The notes under the pieces were generated by a model that was not told the origin of the DNA, searched no databases, and worked only from the letters and a program-made list of their open reading frames with translations. A program made the translations under genes and the position numbers. Positions 1 through 5,912 of a DNA stretch of 6,694 nucleotides are shown one piece after another. Numbering within the stretch: position 1 is the stretch's first letter; each line of letters begins with the position of its first letter. The DNA comes from an archaeon (GTDB lineage: Archaea; Thermoproteota; Nitrososphaeria; Nitrososphaerales; Nitrosopumilaceae), in the NCBI GenBank assembly GCA_005240025.1, contig SBBK01000098.1, forward strand, positions 1-6,694, given 5' to 3'.

Positions 1-1
1 C

Positions 2-610
2 GACAACAAAGGGCAAATCCTCACCGGAGACAGGTCCGCACTGGTTTTGGCTAACTTCATTTTAGCACAACACCCAAAATCAAAAATAGTCACGTGCCTT
101 AACTCCAGCTCCATAATAGAATCAATCGCATCAAAGACACAATCAAAGGTAATCAGAACAAAGGTCGGGAGCGTTGAGGTCTCCCGAAGGATGATCCCGG
201 AAAAAGCCCTCATCGGCTTTGAGGAAAATGGCGGTTTTATGTACGGAAAGCACAACCAGGTAAGGGATGGCTGCATGGCGCTTGCCATGATGCTGGACCT
301 TCTTGCGACATCAGGAAAACCCCTGACTGCAGAGCTCGAAAACATCCCAAAATCATTTACAACAAAAGACAAGGTTTCGTGCACCAAAGACCAGGCAAGA
401 AAAATGATTGCACGTCTAAAAAAGGAGCACAAGGACTGTGACCCGACAGATGGAATCAAGGTACTTTTTGATGATAAAAACTGGGTAATGATACGTCCAA
501 GCGGCACAGAACCGATTGCCAGAATTTATGCAGAGGCAGATTCTCAACAAAAACTCGACGCCCTGATGTCAAAATACCTGAAAAAGGTAAATGAAATTCT
601 GCAGACCTAA
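2..610 (+). CDS. glmM: Phosphohexomutase (phosphoglucosamine/phosphomannomutase family), 5'-truncated
   Basis: C-terminal 202 residues of an alpha-D-phosphohexomutase, which moves phosphate between C6 and C1 of a hexose phosphate; in archaea such enzymes serve UDP-GlcNAc or GDP-mannose synthesis for glycans. The reading frame is open from base 2, so the gene starts before the window. A TTG at 47 is only an internal Leu codon, because the preceding residues (DNKGQILTGD, RSALVLANF) already read as family sequence. Visible motifs are the sugar-binding loop GFEENGG (about bases 215-235) and the C-terminal phosphate-binding loop RPSGTEP (494-514) followed by RIYAEA. The catalytic phosphoserine and the metal-binding DGD loop would lie upstream, outside the window. 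Domain architecture alone cannot separate GlmM from ManB or Pgm specificity. The next gene starts 60 bases downstream on the same strand, so read-through into the ribosomal operon is possible. Confidence 0.9.
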   Translation, partial: DNKGQILTGDRSALVLANFILAQHPKSKIVTCLNSSSIIESIASKTQSKVIRTKVGSVEVSRRMIPEKALIGFEENGGFMYGKHNQVRDGCMALAMMLDLLATSGKPLTAELENIPKSFTTKDKVSCTKDQARKMIARLKKEHKDCDPTDGIKVLFDDKNWVMIRPSGTEPIARIYAEADSQQKLDALMSKYLKKVNEILQT

Positions 611-612
611 CA

Positions 613-620
613 CTAATAAG
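613..620 (+). promoter_or_regulatory. Candidate TATA element of the rpl7ae operon
   Basis: The AT-rich run CTAATAAG follows the phosphohexomutase stop codon. Archaeal transcription usually begins about 25 bases after the TATA centre, which would put the start near base 640. The resulting leader of about 30 bases would just contain the predicted kink-turn and Shine-Dalgarno. The element is a weak match, and co-transcription from upstream is an alternative. Confidence 0.3.
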
Positions 621-640
621 ACGACACCAAAAAACCCTAG

Positions 641-673
641 GAATGGAGATGATCCCTGTGGGTGATTTAATTG
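641..673 (+). promoter_or_regulatory. Predicted kink-turn in the L7Ae mRNA leader (autoregulatory element)
   Basis: Read as RNA, bases 651-653 (GAU) and 663-665 (UGA) face each other across a 3-bp helix, CCC 654-656 with GGG 660-662, closed by the triloop UGU 657-659. This gives G651-A665 and A652-G664 as tandem sheared pairs, then a U653-U663 pair, as in the box C/D kink-turn core. A three-base bulge (648-650, ending in the usual U) precedes the G. The outer helix is A647-U666, G646-U667, G645-U668 and U644-A669, with further weak pairing that reaches the UUG start codon. The Shine-Dalgarno (661-666) lies inside the structure. L7Ae, encoded immediately downstream, is the archaeal kink-turn-binding protein, and autoregulation through a leader kink-turn is known in Sulfolobus. 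The outer helix is weak, and folding was judged by hand. Confidence 0.6.
661..666 (+). promoter_or_regulatory. Shine-Dalgarno site of rpl7ae
   Basis: GGTGAT is a six-base complement to the archaeal 16S rRNA 3' end (AUCACC) and ends four bases before the TTG start at 671. It is the clearest ribosome-binding site in the window and fixes that start. It is embedded in the predicted kink-turn, so protein binding there should block initiation. Confidence 0.7.
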
Positions 674-1048
674 GGTAAGGCTTACTATGTAAAATTCGAG
701 ACGCCGACAGACTTAATAAATCCAATTCTTGAGGCGGTACGGGTTGCCTCACAAAGTGGTAAGGTCAGGAAAGGAACCAACGAGGCAACAAAGGCAATTG
801 AGCGAGGAATAAGCAAACTAATCGTCATAGCCGAAGACGTCGAACCTCCAGAGGTGGTTGCACACCTTCCAATCATATGTGAGGAGCAAAACGCCGCATA
901 TGCGTTTGTCCCAAGCAAACAAGATCTTGGCAAGGCGCTAGGAATCGATGTTACCTCTGCCGCAGCTGCAATAATTGACGCAGGCGACGCAAACCACATT
1001 GTAGACGAAGTAGTCCTGTCGATTAAGAAAATTAAAGGTGGCAAGTAG
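671..1048 (+). CDS. rpl7ae: Large-subunit ribosomal protein L7Ae (eL8), kink-turn-binding protein
   Basis: L7Ae binds kink-turns in 23S rRNA, in box C/D and H/ACA guide RNPs and in archaeal RNase P. The 125-residue protein is full length for archaea. It carries the RNA-binding signature GTNEATK at residues 35-41, and the specificity segment with [14 protein letters not shown] lies around 55-68. The C-terminal helix is preceded by an Ala-rich stretch (TSAAAAII). The start is TTG at 671: the codon directly before it is an in-frame TAA (668-670), so no longer form is possible, and GGTGAT sits four bases upstream. It is first in a five-gene operon, and S28e starts two bases after its stop. A predicted kink-turn overlapping its Shine-Dalgarno suggests feedback control by its own product. 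Confidence 0.97.
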   Translation: MGKAYYVKFETPTDLINPILEAVRVASQSGKVRKGTNEATKAIERGISKLIVIAEDVEPPEVVAHLPIICEEQNAAYAFVPSKQDLGKALGIDVTSAAAAIIDAGDANHIVDEVVLSIKKIKGGK

Positions 1049-1050
1049 AA

Positions 1051-1266
1051 ATGAGTGCTTCCCAGACAGAAGACGTAGTACCTGCAGAAGTAATACAAAT
1101 TGTCGGCAAGACTGGAATTGCCGGCGAGATAACACAGGTCAGAGTTAAAATCTTAGGCGGAAGGGACAAGGGCAGAATCCTTACGCGAAATGTAAAGGGC
1201 TCAGTTAGAATGTCCGATACTTTGATGCTTCGAGAAACCGAACGTGAAGCCAAGAAAATAAAGTGA
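1051..1266 (+). CDS. rps28e: Small-subunit ribosomal protein S28e (eS28)
   Basis: S28e is a small OB-fold protein of the 30S subunit near the mRNA exit/E-site region. The 71-residue product has the family's core segments [31 protein letters not shown] and the conserved tail LRETEREA. The roughly ten N-terminal residues before [11 protein letters not shown] are variable in the family. It uses an ATG start two bases after the L7Ae stop, one of only two ATG starts among the window's genes, with GGTG at 1037-1040 inside the L7Ae 3' end as a probable Shine-Dalgarno. Linkage to L7Ae and L24e is the usual archaeal arrangement, and translation is probably coupled to L7Ae. Confidence 0.96.
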   Translation: MSASQTEDVVPAEVIQIVGKTGIAGEITQVRVKILGGRDKGRILTRNVKGSVRMSDTLMLRETEREAKKIK

Positions 1267-1267
1267 T
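1263..1267 (+). promoter_or_regulatory. Shine-Dalgarno of rpl24e built into the rps28e stop codon
   Basis: GTGAT matches the anti-Shine-Dalgarno and contains the TGA stop of rps28e (1264-1266). It ends six bases before the TTG start at 1274. The arrangement fits termination-coupled initiation of L24e. Confidence 0.5.
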
Positions 1268-1273
1268 TGAAAA

Positions 1274-1474
1274 TTGAGTCTTATTGTCAAACCATGCAGT
1301 TTTTGTGACAGACCTGTCGCCAAGGGATCAGGTACCATGCTGGTCAAAAACGATGGAACCGTCCTCTGGTTCTGTTCCTCAAAATGCAAAAAAAACATGC
1401 TGGTACTAAAACGCGATCCACGTACACTAAAGTGGACCAAAAAATACCAAAAGGGCGGAGTCATCAAAAAGTAA
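1274..1474 (+). CDS. rpl24e: Large-subunit ribosomal protein L24e (eL24), zinc-ribbon type
   Basis: L24e is an archaeal/eukaryotic 50S protein near the subunit interface. The 66-residue product matches the short archaeal form. It has a complete four-cysteine zinc site: C8-x2-C11 (CSFC) and C34-x3-C38 (CSSKC). The latter follows the family's WFCSSKC-type strand, and a basic tail ([13 protein letters not shown]) comes after. The start is TTG at 1274: an in-frame TGA lies one codon upstream (1268-1270), so TTG is the only workable start that keeps the N-terminal zinc knuckle. The gap to rps28e is seven bases. Confidence 0.96.
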   Translation: MSLIVKPCSFCDRPVAKGSGTMLVKNDGTVLWFCSSKCKKNMLVLKRDPRTLKWTKKYQKGGVIKK

Positions 1475-1484
1475 CTCGAATAAA

Positions 1485-1886
1485 TTGACCGAGCAAACCC
1501 TCTTCATTGTAAAGCCGGATGCGGTAGCCAGAAAACTGGTGGGTCAGATCATATCACGATTCGAATCCAAGGGATTCAAAATTTTAAAGCTGAAAATGTT
1601 CACCTTTACAAAAGCTCAGGCAGAAGAATTTTACTCGGTCCATAACACAAAACCGTTCTTTGGTGAACTGGTCTCATTTATAGCCTCGGGCCCGGTAGTT
1701 GCTGCTGTAATCGAAGGAAACAATGCAGTTGCCACCACACGACTTTTGGTAGGTGCGACAAAATCATTCGAGGCAGCTCCGGGCTCGATCCGGGGCGACT
1801 TTGGGCTTGGAATCTCTGATAATATCATACACGCATCAGATTCTAAGGAAAGTTTTGAAAAGGAAGCGAGGGTAGTATTTCAGTGA
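1485..1886 (+). CDS. ndk: Nucleoside diphosphate kinase
   Basis: Transfers the gamma-phosphate of an NTP, usually ATP, to other (d)NDPs through a phosphohistidine, supplying GTP and other NTPs; here it sits next to the GTPase aIF5B. At 133 residues it is slightly shorter than typical enzymes of about 140-150. Key residues seen are K10 in KPDAV, the SGPVVA segment at 68-73, R86 and R103 in the phosphate-binding region (IRGDF 102-106), N113 and the catalytic H116 in NIIHASDS. The usual HGSDS motif reads HASDS here, which keeps the catalytic His. TTG at 1485 places the conserved [10 protein letters not shown] near the N-terminus. No good Shine-Dalgarno is visible, so translation may be coupled to rpl24e, whose stop is ten bases upstream. 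Confidence 0.95.
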   Translation: MTEQTLFIVKPDAVARKLVGQIISRFESKGFKILKLKMFTFTKAQAEEFYSVHNTKPFFGELVSFIASGPVVAAVIEGNNAVATTRLLVGATKSFEAAPGSIRGDFGLGISDNIIHASDSKESFEKEARVVFQ

Positions 1887-1892
1887 GCTGCC

Positions 1893-3677
1893 TTGCGAAT
1901 CCGACAACCAATTGTGGCCGTTTTGGGTCATGTAGATTCAGGTAAGACATCGTTACTTGATAAAATCCGGGGAACCGGAGTCCAGGAAAGAGAGGCCGGG
2001 GGCATAACACAGCACATAGGCGCAAGCTTTCTGCCCACAGAAACAATAAAAAAAATGTGCGGGCATCTGTACGAAAAACTCGCAAAATCAGAAGATGAGG
2101 TTCCGGGACTTTTGGTAATTGACACACCGGGGCACGAGGTATTTACAAATCTCAGAACGCGCGGCGGCTCGGCTGCAGATATTGCCATACTGGTGGTTGA
2201 CACAAACCGCGGATTTCAACCGCAAACAAACGAGAGCCTGAAAATCCTTCAGGCAAGAAAGGTCCCTTTTGTGATAGCACTAAACAAAATAGACATGATC
2301 TCCGGATGGCGAAATCAGGACACTCCGTATGTCTCGGCTGCAATAAAAAAACAGGATCAATTCATCCAGACCACGCTGGATGAACAAATCTACAACGTAG
2401 TAGGAACACTTTCGATTCTTGGATTTCAGTCAGAAGTATTCTACCGGGTAAAAGACTTTGCAAAAGAAGTCTCAATTGTACCTGTCAGCGCAAGGACCGG
2501 GGTGGGCATACCGGAACTCCTGACTGTTCTAGTTGGCCTCACGCAACAATACCTCAAAAAAAGACTGGAGCAAGAGCAAAAACCAAGCCGTGGAATCATA
2601 CTTGAGGTAAATGATGAGGTGGGGCTTGGGACTACGGCAAACATGATTCTGATTGACGGCCGGATCAAAAAAGGAGACAGCGTCGTAGTGGCAAAGCGTG
2701 ATTCTGTAATTGTAACAAAACCAAAAGCAATGCTTTTACCAAAACCTCTTGATGAAATGCGCGATCCGCGTGACAAGTTCAAACCAGTCGATCACGTCGA
2801 AGCAGCTGCAGGCATAAAAATAGCCTCACCTGATCTTGACGGTGTGCTTCCCGGCAGTACAGTATACGTAACAAGTGACGAATCGAAGGCGGACGAGTTT
2901 AAAAAAATAATCGAGTCTGAAATGAAATCTGTTTTCGTCGATACCCAAACAAACGGAGTCATCCTGAAATGTGATACGATAGGATCCCTTGAGGCACTAA
3001 CGGAGATGCTAAGGCGCCAGCAGATTCCTGTGTCAAAGGCAGACATAGGCCCAATCAACAGGCGTGATGTTCTGGAAGCCAGGGTAATAAAAAACAACGA
3101 CAGGCACCTTGGGGTGGTGTTGGCGTTTAATGTGCGGATGCTACCTGACGCCCAGGACGAATCCGAGATAACACATGTCAAAATCTTCAATGACAGAGTA
3201 ATCTACAGCCTTCTTGACAATTACACCCGGTGGGTAGATGAAGACACTGCAAACGAAGAAAACGCAATATTTGAGGAACTGACACCTATATGTAAATTCA
3301 CATTCCTGAAAGGCTACGTGTTTAGAAACAGCAGCCCGGCGGTGTTTGGAATACGTATCGATGTGGGCAAGGCAAGACAAAAAATGCCCATCATGAACAA
3401 GACCGGCAAAAAAATAGGCGTCATTCACCAACTGCAGGAAGGGAAAAAGACAATTGCATTTGCGACACAGGGTCAGGAAGTGGCCTGTTCCATTCAGGAC
3501 GTCATGATTGGACGGCACATCTTTGAGGAAGATGTCTTTTACTCGCTGCCCCACTCTTCTGAGGCAAAGCAGCTGATCGAGAAATTCACGCACAGACTCT
3601 CCGCCGAAGAACAAAAGGTACTGGCCGAAATAGCGGAAATTCAACGGAAAAACGATTCGTCGTACGGCTACATTTGA
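1893..3677 (+). CDS. infB: Translation initiation factor aIF5B (IF2-like GTPase)
   Basis: aIF5B is a ribosome-dependent GTPase promoting initiator-tRNA placement and 50S-30S joining. Its 594 residues match the archaeal form, which lacks the long N-terminal extension of eukaryotic eIF5B. The G domain is complete: G1 GHVDSGKT 12-19, G2 Thr39 in GGITQHIG, G3 DTPGH 77-81, G4 NKID 131-134 and G5 SARTG 199-203. Domain II (a beta barrel, from about 225) follows, then domain III, the linking helix and domain IV to the C-terminus (approximate boundaries). No intein is present. The start is TTG at 1893: the ndk stop TGA is in the same frame two codons upstream, and the GTGA containing that stop may be a weak Shine-Dalgarno. 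It is last in the operon; its last 10 bases overlap the converging thioredoxin gene. Confidence 0.97.
   Translation: MRIRQPIVAVLGHVDSGKTSLLDKIRGTGVQEREAGGITQHIGASFLPTETIKKMCGHLYEKLAKSEDEVPGLLVIDTPGHEVFTNLRTRGGSAADIAILVVDTNRGFQPQTNESLKILQARKVPFVIALNKIDMISGWRNQDTPYVSAAIKKQDQFIQTTLDEQIYNVVGTLSILGFQSEVFYRVKDFAKEVSIVPVSARTGVGIPELLTVLVGLTQQYLKKRLEQEQKPSRGIILEVNDEVGLGTTANMILIDGRIKKGDSVVVAKRDSVIVTKPKAMLLPKPLDEMRDPRDKFKPVDHVEAAAGIKIASPDLDGVLPGSTVYVTSDESKADEFKKIIESEMKSVFVDTQTNGVILKCDTIGSLEALTEMLRRQQIPVSKADIGPINRRDVLEARVIKNNDRHLGVVLAFNVRMLPDAQDESEITHVKIFNDRVIYSLLDNYTRWVDEDTANEENAIFEELTPICKFTFLKGYVFRNSSPAVFGIRIDVGKARQKMPIMNKTGKKIGVIHQLQEGKKTIAFATQGQEVACSIQDVMIGRHIFEEDVFYSLPHSSEAKQLIEKFTHRLSAEEQKVLAEIAEIQRKNDSSYGYI
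3648..3652 (-). terminator. Candidate T-tract terminator of the thioredoxin gene
   Basis: Five A on the plus strand read as five T on the minus strand, 15 bases past the thioredoxin stop and within the infB coding end. Together with the tract at 3680-3684 it would give facing 3' ends with a short antisense overlap. Weak support by itself. Confidence 0.25.
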
Positions 3678-4069
3678 TATTTTTGTGCTATCCTGTGAAT
3701 TCCTAGCTCTCCCACAGCACCCATCATCCTGTCCTGCGGCTGGCCATTTTTGAACATGATGAATGTGGGTATTGCCTGAACCCCGTAGCGCATCGCGATG
3801 TCTTGAGATCTGTCCACATTCAGTCTGGCAAACCTGATGTGGCGATATTTTTTTGCCATTCTCTCAAAAACCGGATGCATGAGCCTGCATGGCCCGCACC
3901 ATTCTGCCCAAAAATCTACCAGCACCAATCCACCCGAAATGACCATGTCAAAGTTGGCTGAATCAAGCTCAGATACCTCCACCTGGTTTTGTGCAGCAGC
4001 CTCAGCCCGCTGTTTGAGCATCTCGGCAAGTCTTCTCTGTTTTATTTTTTCTATTTCTGGGTCTTCCAT
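3668..4069 (-). CDS. trxA: Thioredoxin with charged helical N-terminal extension
   Basis: A cytoplasmic thiol-disulfide oxidoreductase of 133 residues; no signal peptide or membrane segment is visible. The thioredoxin fold spans about 33-133 with DFWAEWCGPC, redox cysteines C58 and C61, and the cis-proline P101 in AIPTF. Residues 1-29 are an extra, highly charged, Ala/Gln-rich segment (EIEKIKQRRLAEMLKQR) predicted to be helical. It resembles the N-terminus of PDCD5-family proteins (ELEALRRQRLAELQ in human PDCD5, from memory). ATG at 4069 is supported by a TATA-like element about 26 bases upstream, consistent with a leaderless mRNA that includes the extension. Its 3' end overlaps infB by 10 bases, converging. 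Archease lies 32 bases upstream on the same strand. The trxA symbol reflects the family, not a proven orthologue. Confidence 0.93.
   Translation of the reverse strand: MEDPEIEKIKQRRLAEMLKQRAEAAAQNQVEVSELDSANFDMVISGGLVLVDFWAEWCGPCRLMHPVFERMAKKYRHIRFARLNVDRSQDIAMRYGVQAIPTFIMFKNGQPQDRMMGAVGELGIHRIAQKYQM
3680..3684 (+). terminator. Candidate T-tract terminator of the rpl7ae-infB operon
   Basis: Five T residues begin three bases after the infB stop. Archaeal termination often needs only a short T-run without a hairpin. The tract lies inside the 3' end of the opposing thioredoxin gene. Five T is near the lower limit, so this is tentative. Confidence 0.3.
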
Positions 4070-4092
4070 TGTTTGATAGCTGCCAAATTAAC

Positions 4093-4098
4093 TTATAA
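4093..4098 (-). promoter_or_regulatory. TATA box of the thioredoxin gene (leaderless)
   Basis: TTATAA, palindromic and set in an A/T-rich block, is centred about 26 bases upstream of the ATG at 4069. On the minus strand it is preceded by GTAAAAA, a possible purine-rich BRE. The spacing predicts transcription starting at or next to the A of the ATG. This gives thioredoxin its own promoter even though archease lies just upstream. Confidence 0.5.
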
Positions 4099-4101
4099 TT
4101 T

Positions 4102-4518
4102 TTACAGGTCCAGGAGGTATCGCATCTGGATTCTACCGTTCTGTTTTATCTCCATTTGGTGAAACGTCGGGGATTTGATTTCCACCTTGAAGTGATGTTT
4201 TTTAATATCGATGTCTTCTCCCCTTAATGTCGCGACAATTTTGTGGCCCGCATTTTTTTCCAGCTTTACCTCAATTATCTTTGACGCAAAGCCCTCAGTT
4301 ATTGTCAAAATTATCAATTCCTCAAGCCAGTTATACAACAGATAATTCAGATCCTTTCCAGAAACCGTTATCTGCCGCACTTTGGCGTCGCTGACTTTGT
4401 CCATGTCTAAAATTGTCTCAACTACGGATTTGCCAGCAATAACAAAGGCCTCCTCCAGGCTGGAGGCATTCACCTCGATGAAAGCATCTGTTGCATGTTC
4501 CAAATACCTGTAACTCAA
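4102..4518 (-). CDS. Archease, RtcB tRNA-ligase cofactor
   Basis: Archease activates the RtcB RNA ligase, helping its guanylylation and turnover in tRNA splicing and RNA repair. The 138-residue protein matches the family length of about 140. Family features seen are the N-terminal EHATDAFIEV with the metal-ligand Asp11 (usually H-T-A-D; here the order is H-A-T-D), the LLYNWLEELI segment near 60-69, the C-terminal EIKSPTFHQMEI (canonical VKAVTYHNMEI-like), and the terminal Asp137-Leu138 that closes the metal site in known archeases. The start is TTG at 4518: an in-frame TAA (4519-4521) directly precedes it. A TATA-like element about 27 bases upstream suggests a leaderless mRNA. No rtcB is in the window. 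It is divergent from hisS. Confidence 0.92.
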   Translation of the reverse strand: MSYRYLEHATDAFIEVNASSLEEAFVIAGKSVVETILDMDKVSDAKVRQITVSGKDLNYLLYNWLEELIILTITEGFASKIIEVKLEKNAGHKIVATLRGEDIDIKKHHFKVEIKSPTFHQMEIKQNGRIQMRYLLDL

Positions 4519-4537
4519 TTAACAAAAATGGAGTAGC

Positions 4538-4552
4538 GCTATTATTAATAGC
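4538..4552 (-). promoter_or_regulatory. Archease TATA region inside a perfect inverted repeat
   Basis: GCTATT (4538-4543) and AATAGC (4547-4552) form a perfect 6-bp inverted repeat with a 3-base spacer. The A/T-rich centre at 4545 lies about 27 bases before the archease TTG, which fits a TATA box for a leaderless transcript. The dyad over the TATA could be a repressor site, or could simply reflect a symmetrical TATA. The same element might also fire rightward toward hisS, giving a leader of about 65 bases. The rest of the 119-base divergent region shows no clear second promoter or Shine-Dalgarno for hisS. Confidence 0.4.
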
Positions 4553-4637
4553 TAAATCAGGGACGTCATCACATTCCAGTAAAAATCCACCAGCATAGAG
4601 CAACACCTAAATCCATTGATTAGAAAATCTCACCAGG

Positions 4638-5912
4638 TTGAATCTTCCTCGAGGAATGAAGGACTTTGAAAGCAACGAGCAATCAAAAATTGAACATGTG
4701 CGCCAAAAATTTCTGGAGACATGCAAGACGTTTGGATTCAAATTCATGGACCCTGCTCCACTGGAGCTGGTCTCAGTAATAGAAGCAAAGAGCGGTCCGA
4801 CGATCCGGGACGAGATATATTTTTTCAAAGACAAAGCAGAGCGTGAAATAGCACTGCGGTTTGATTTTACAATAGGGCTGACGCGTTATGTTGTATCGCA
4901 AAAATCAATCAGGCTGCCAGCAAAGATGGCCGCATTTGGAGGGGTCTGGCGATACGACGAGCCGCAAAAGGGCAGGTACAGATACTTTCACCAATGGGAT
5001 CTGGCAATTTACGGCAAGCCAAGCCTGGAAGCGGATGCGGAAATAATCGAGTTTACCAGCAAGTTTTTCTCAAAACTAAATCTAAAAAACATTGTAATTG
5101 ACATCTCGCACAGAAAACTTGTCGAGGGCGTTGTATCAAAAATATTTGAGTCCAGTGACCCGAAACTAATAGGTGACATTTTCAGGGCAATTGACAAAGT
5201 CCAAAAAAAGGAAAAGGACGTGATCCTAAAAGAATACCAGCAAAAAGGTTATTCTGTAGAAAAGCTGGAACAGGTCCTGGAATTTTCAAAAATAGCCGGC
5301 CAGCCCCGCGAGGTTGAAAAGGCCTTCGATGTCTCGCAAATCGAGGCGTGGGCAGACCTGAAGCAACTGTTCTCATCTCTAAAGGGCCGCCAGGTAGATA
5401 ACACAAGAGTAAATTTTGGCATAGTCAGAGGCCTTGACTATTACTCGGGCGTGGTCTTTGAGGCATATGATGCTTCGTCAAATTTTGGTGCACTGGTAGG
5501 AGGTGGAAGATACGATAGCCTGCCAAAGGCATTTGGGAGAAACGATCTTGGTGCAACAGGGGTGGCAGGTGGAGTGGAGCGCATTGTTTTGTCCATGGAA
5601 AACCAGGGCATACAGTGTGACGATTCCTCAACACTCATTTCAGTTTTGTATGCAAACGAAGAAATGCAAAAACCAGCAATCCAAATGGCATCCAGACTGA
5701 GAGATATGAATCTTGGAACGGAAATCGACCTGTCTGGCAGACCGCTCAAAAAACAAATGGAAAATGCCAAGGACTCCATCTTTGTTTTAATTATTGCCCC
5801 GGACGAATACTCTAGAAATCAGGTAATAATAAAAGACATGCGTAAAGGCATTCAAACCTACAAATCCATTGACTTTGTGCTCACCAATGCAAAATCTCTG
5901 TTCATTCCGTAA
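4638..5912 (+). CDS. hisS: Histidyl-tRNA synthetase
   Basis: Class II synthetase that charges tRNA-His; 424 residues, normal for the family. Motifs seen are the N-terminal LPRGMKDF (3-10), motif 2 with WRYDEPQKGRYRYFHQ (104-119; R105, then Asp where many HisRS have Glu), the histidine-specific RGLDYYSGVVFE (264-275, catalytic R264) and motif 3 GATGVAGGVERI with R315. A C-terminal anticodon-binding domain runs from about 330 with GTEIDLSGRPLKKQM. The RGLDYY signature argues against a HisZ-type paralogue. TTG at 4638 is chosen because the in-frame stop at 4617-4619 leaves no other plausible start before LPRGMKDF; ATG at 4656 would cut that motif. No Shine-Dalgarno is visible. The 3' end overlaps aIF6 tail-to-tail by 11 bases. 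Confidence 0.96.
   Translation: MNLPRGMKDFESNEQSKIEHVRQKFLETCKTFGFKFMDPAPLELVSVIEAKSGPTIRDEIYFFKDKAEREIALRFDFTIGLTRYVVSQKSIRLPAKMAAFGGVWRYDEPQKGRYRYFHQWDLAIYGKPSLEADAEIIEFTSKFFSKLNLKNIVIDISHRKLVEGVVSKIFESSDPKLIGDIFRAIDKVQKKEKDVILKEYQQKGYSVEKLEQVLEFSKIAGQPREVEKAFDVSQIEAWADLKQLFSSLKGRQVDNTRVNFGIVRGLDYYSGVVFEAYDASSNFGALVGGGRYDSLPKAFGRNDLGATGVAGGVERIVLSMENQGIQCDDSSTLISVLYANEEMQKPAIQMASRLRDMNLGTEIDLSGRPLKKQMENAKDSIFVLIIAPDEYSRNQVIIKDMRKGIQTYKSIDFVLTNAKSLFIP

Noticed and set aside
47..610. Treating the first gene as complete, starting at TTG 47
   Set aside because: The frame stays open to the left edge and encodes recognisable phosphohexomutase sequence before base 47, and the catalytic serine and metal loop are missing, so the gene is truncated by the window edge.
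643..678. An 11-codon ATG frame ([11 protein letters not shown]) in the rpl7ae leader that overlaps the L7Ae start
   Set aside because: It has no Shine-Dalgarno of its own and its bases are better explained by the predicted kink-turn and by the GGTGAT site. A leader peptide cannot be excluded, but nothing supports it.
3141..3644. A 167-codon open frame antisense to infB
   Set aside because: It lies fully inside a strongly conserved aIF5B coding region, and its translation looks like a low-complexity shadow without a recognisable domain. The same applies to the other frames antisense to L7Ae, Ndk, infB and hisS.
4557..4572. Minus strand GTGATGA (perfect box C) followed five bases later by CTGA (perfect box D), suggesting a box C/D guide RNA
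   Set aside because: The spacing is far too short for a guide segment, no second C/D pair is present at a suitable distance, and the intervening bases give at most one or two pairs, so neither a guide RNA nor a stable kink-turn hairpin is supported.
4418..4606. A 62-codon minus-strand frame crossing the archease start and the archease-hisS intergenic region
   Set aside because: It overlaps the archease N-terminus in another frame, has no ribosome-binding site, and its composition is that of an out-of-frame read. The archease frame itself is well supported.
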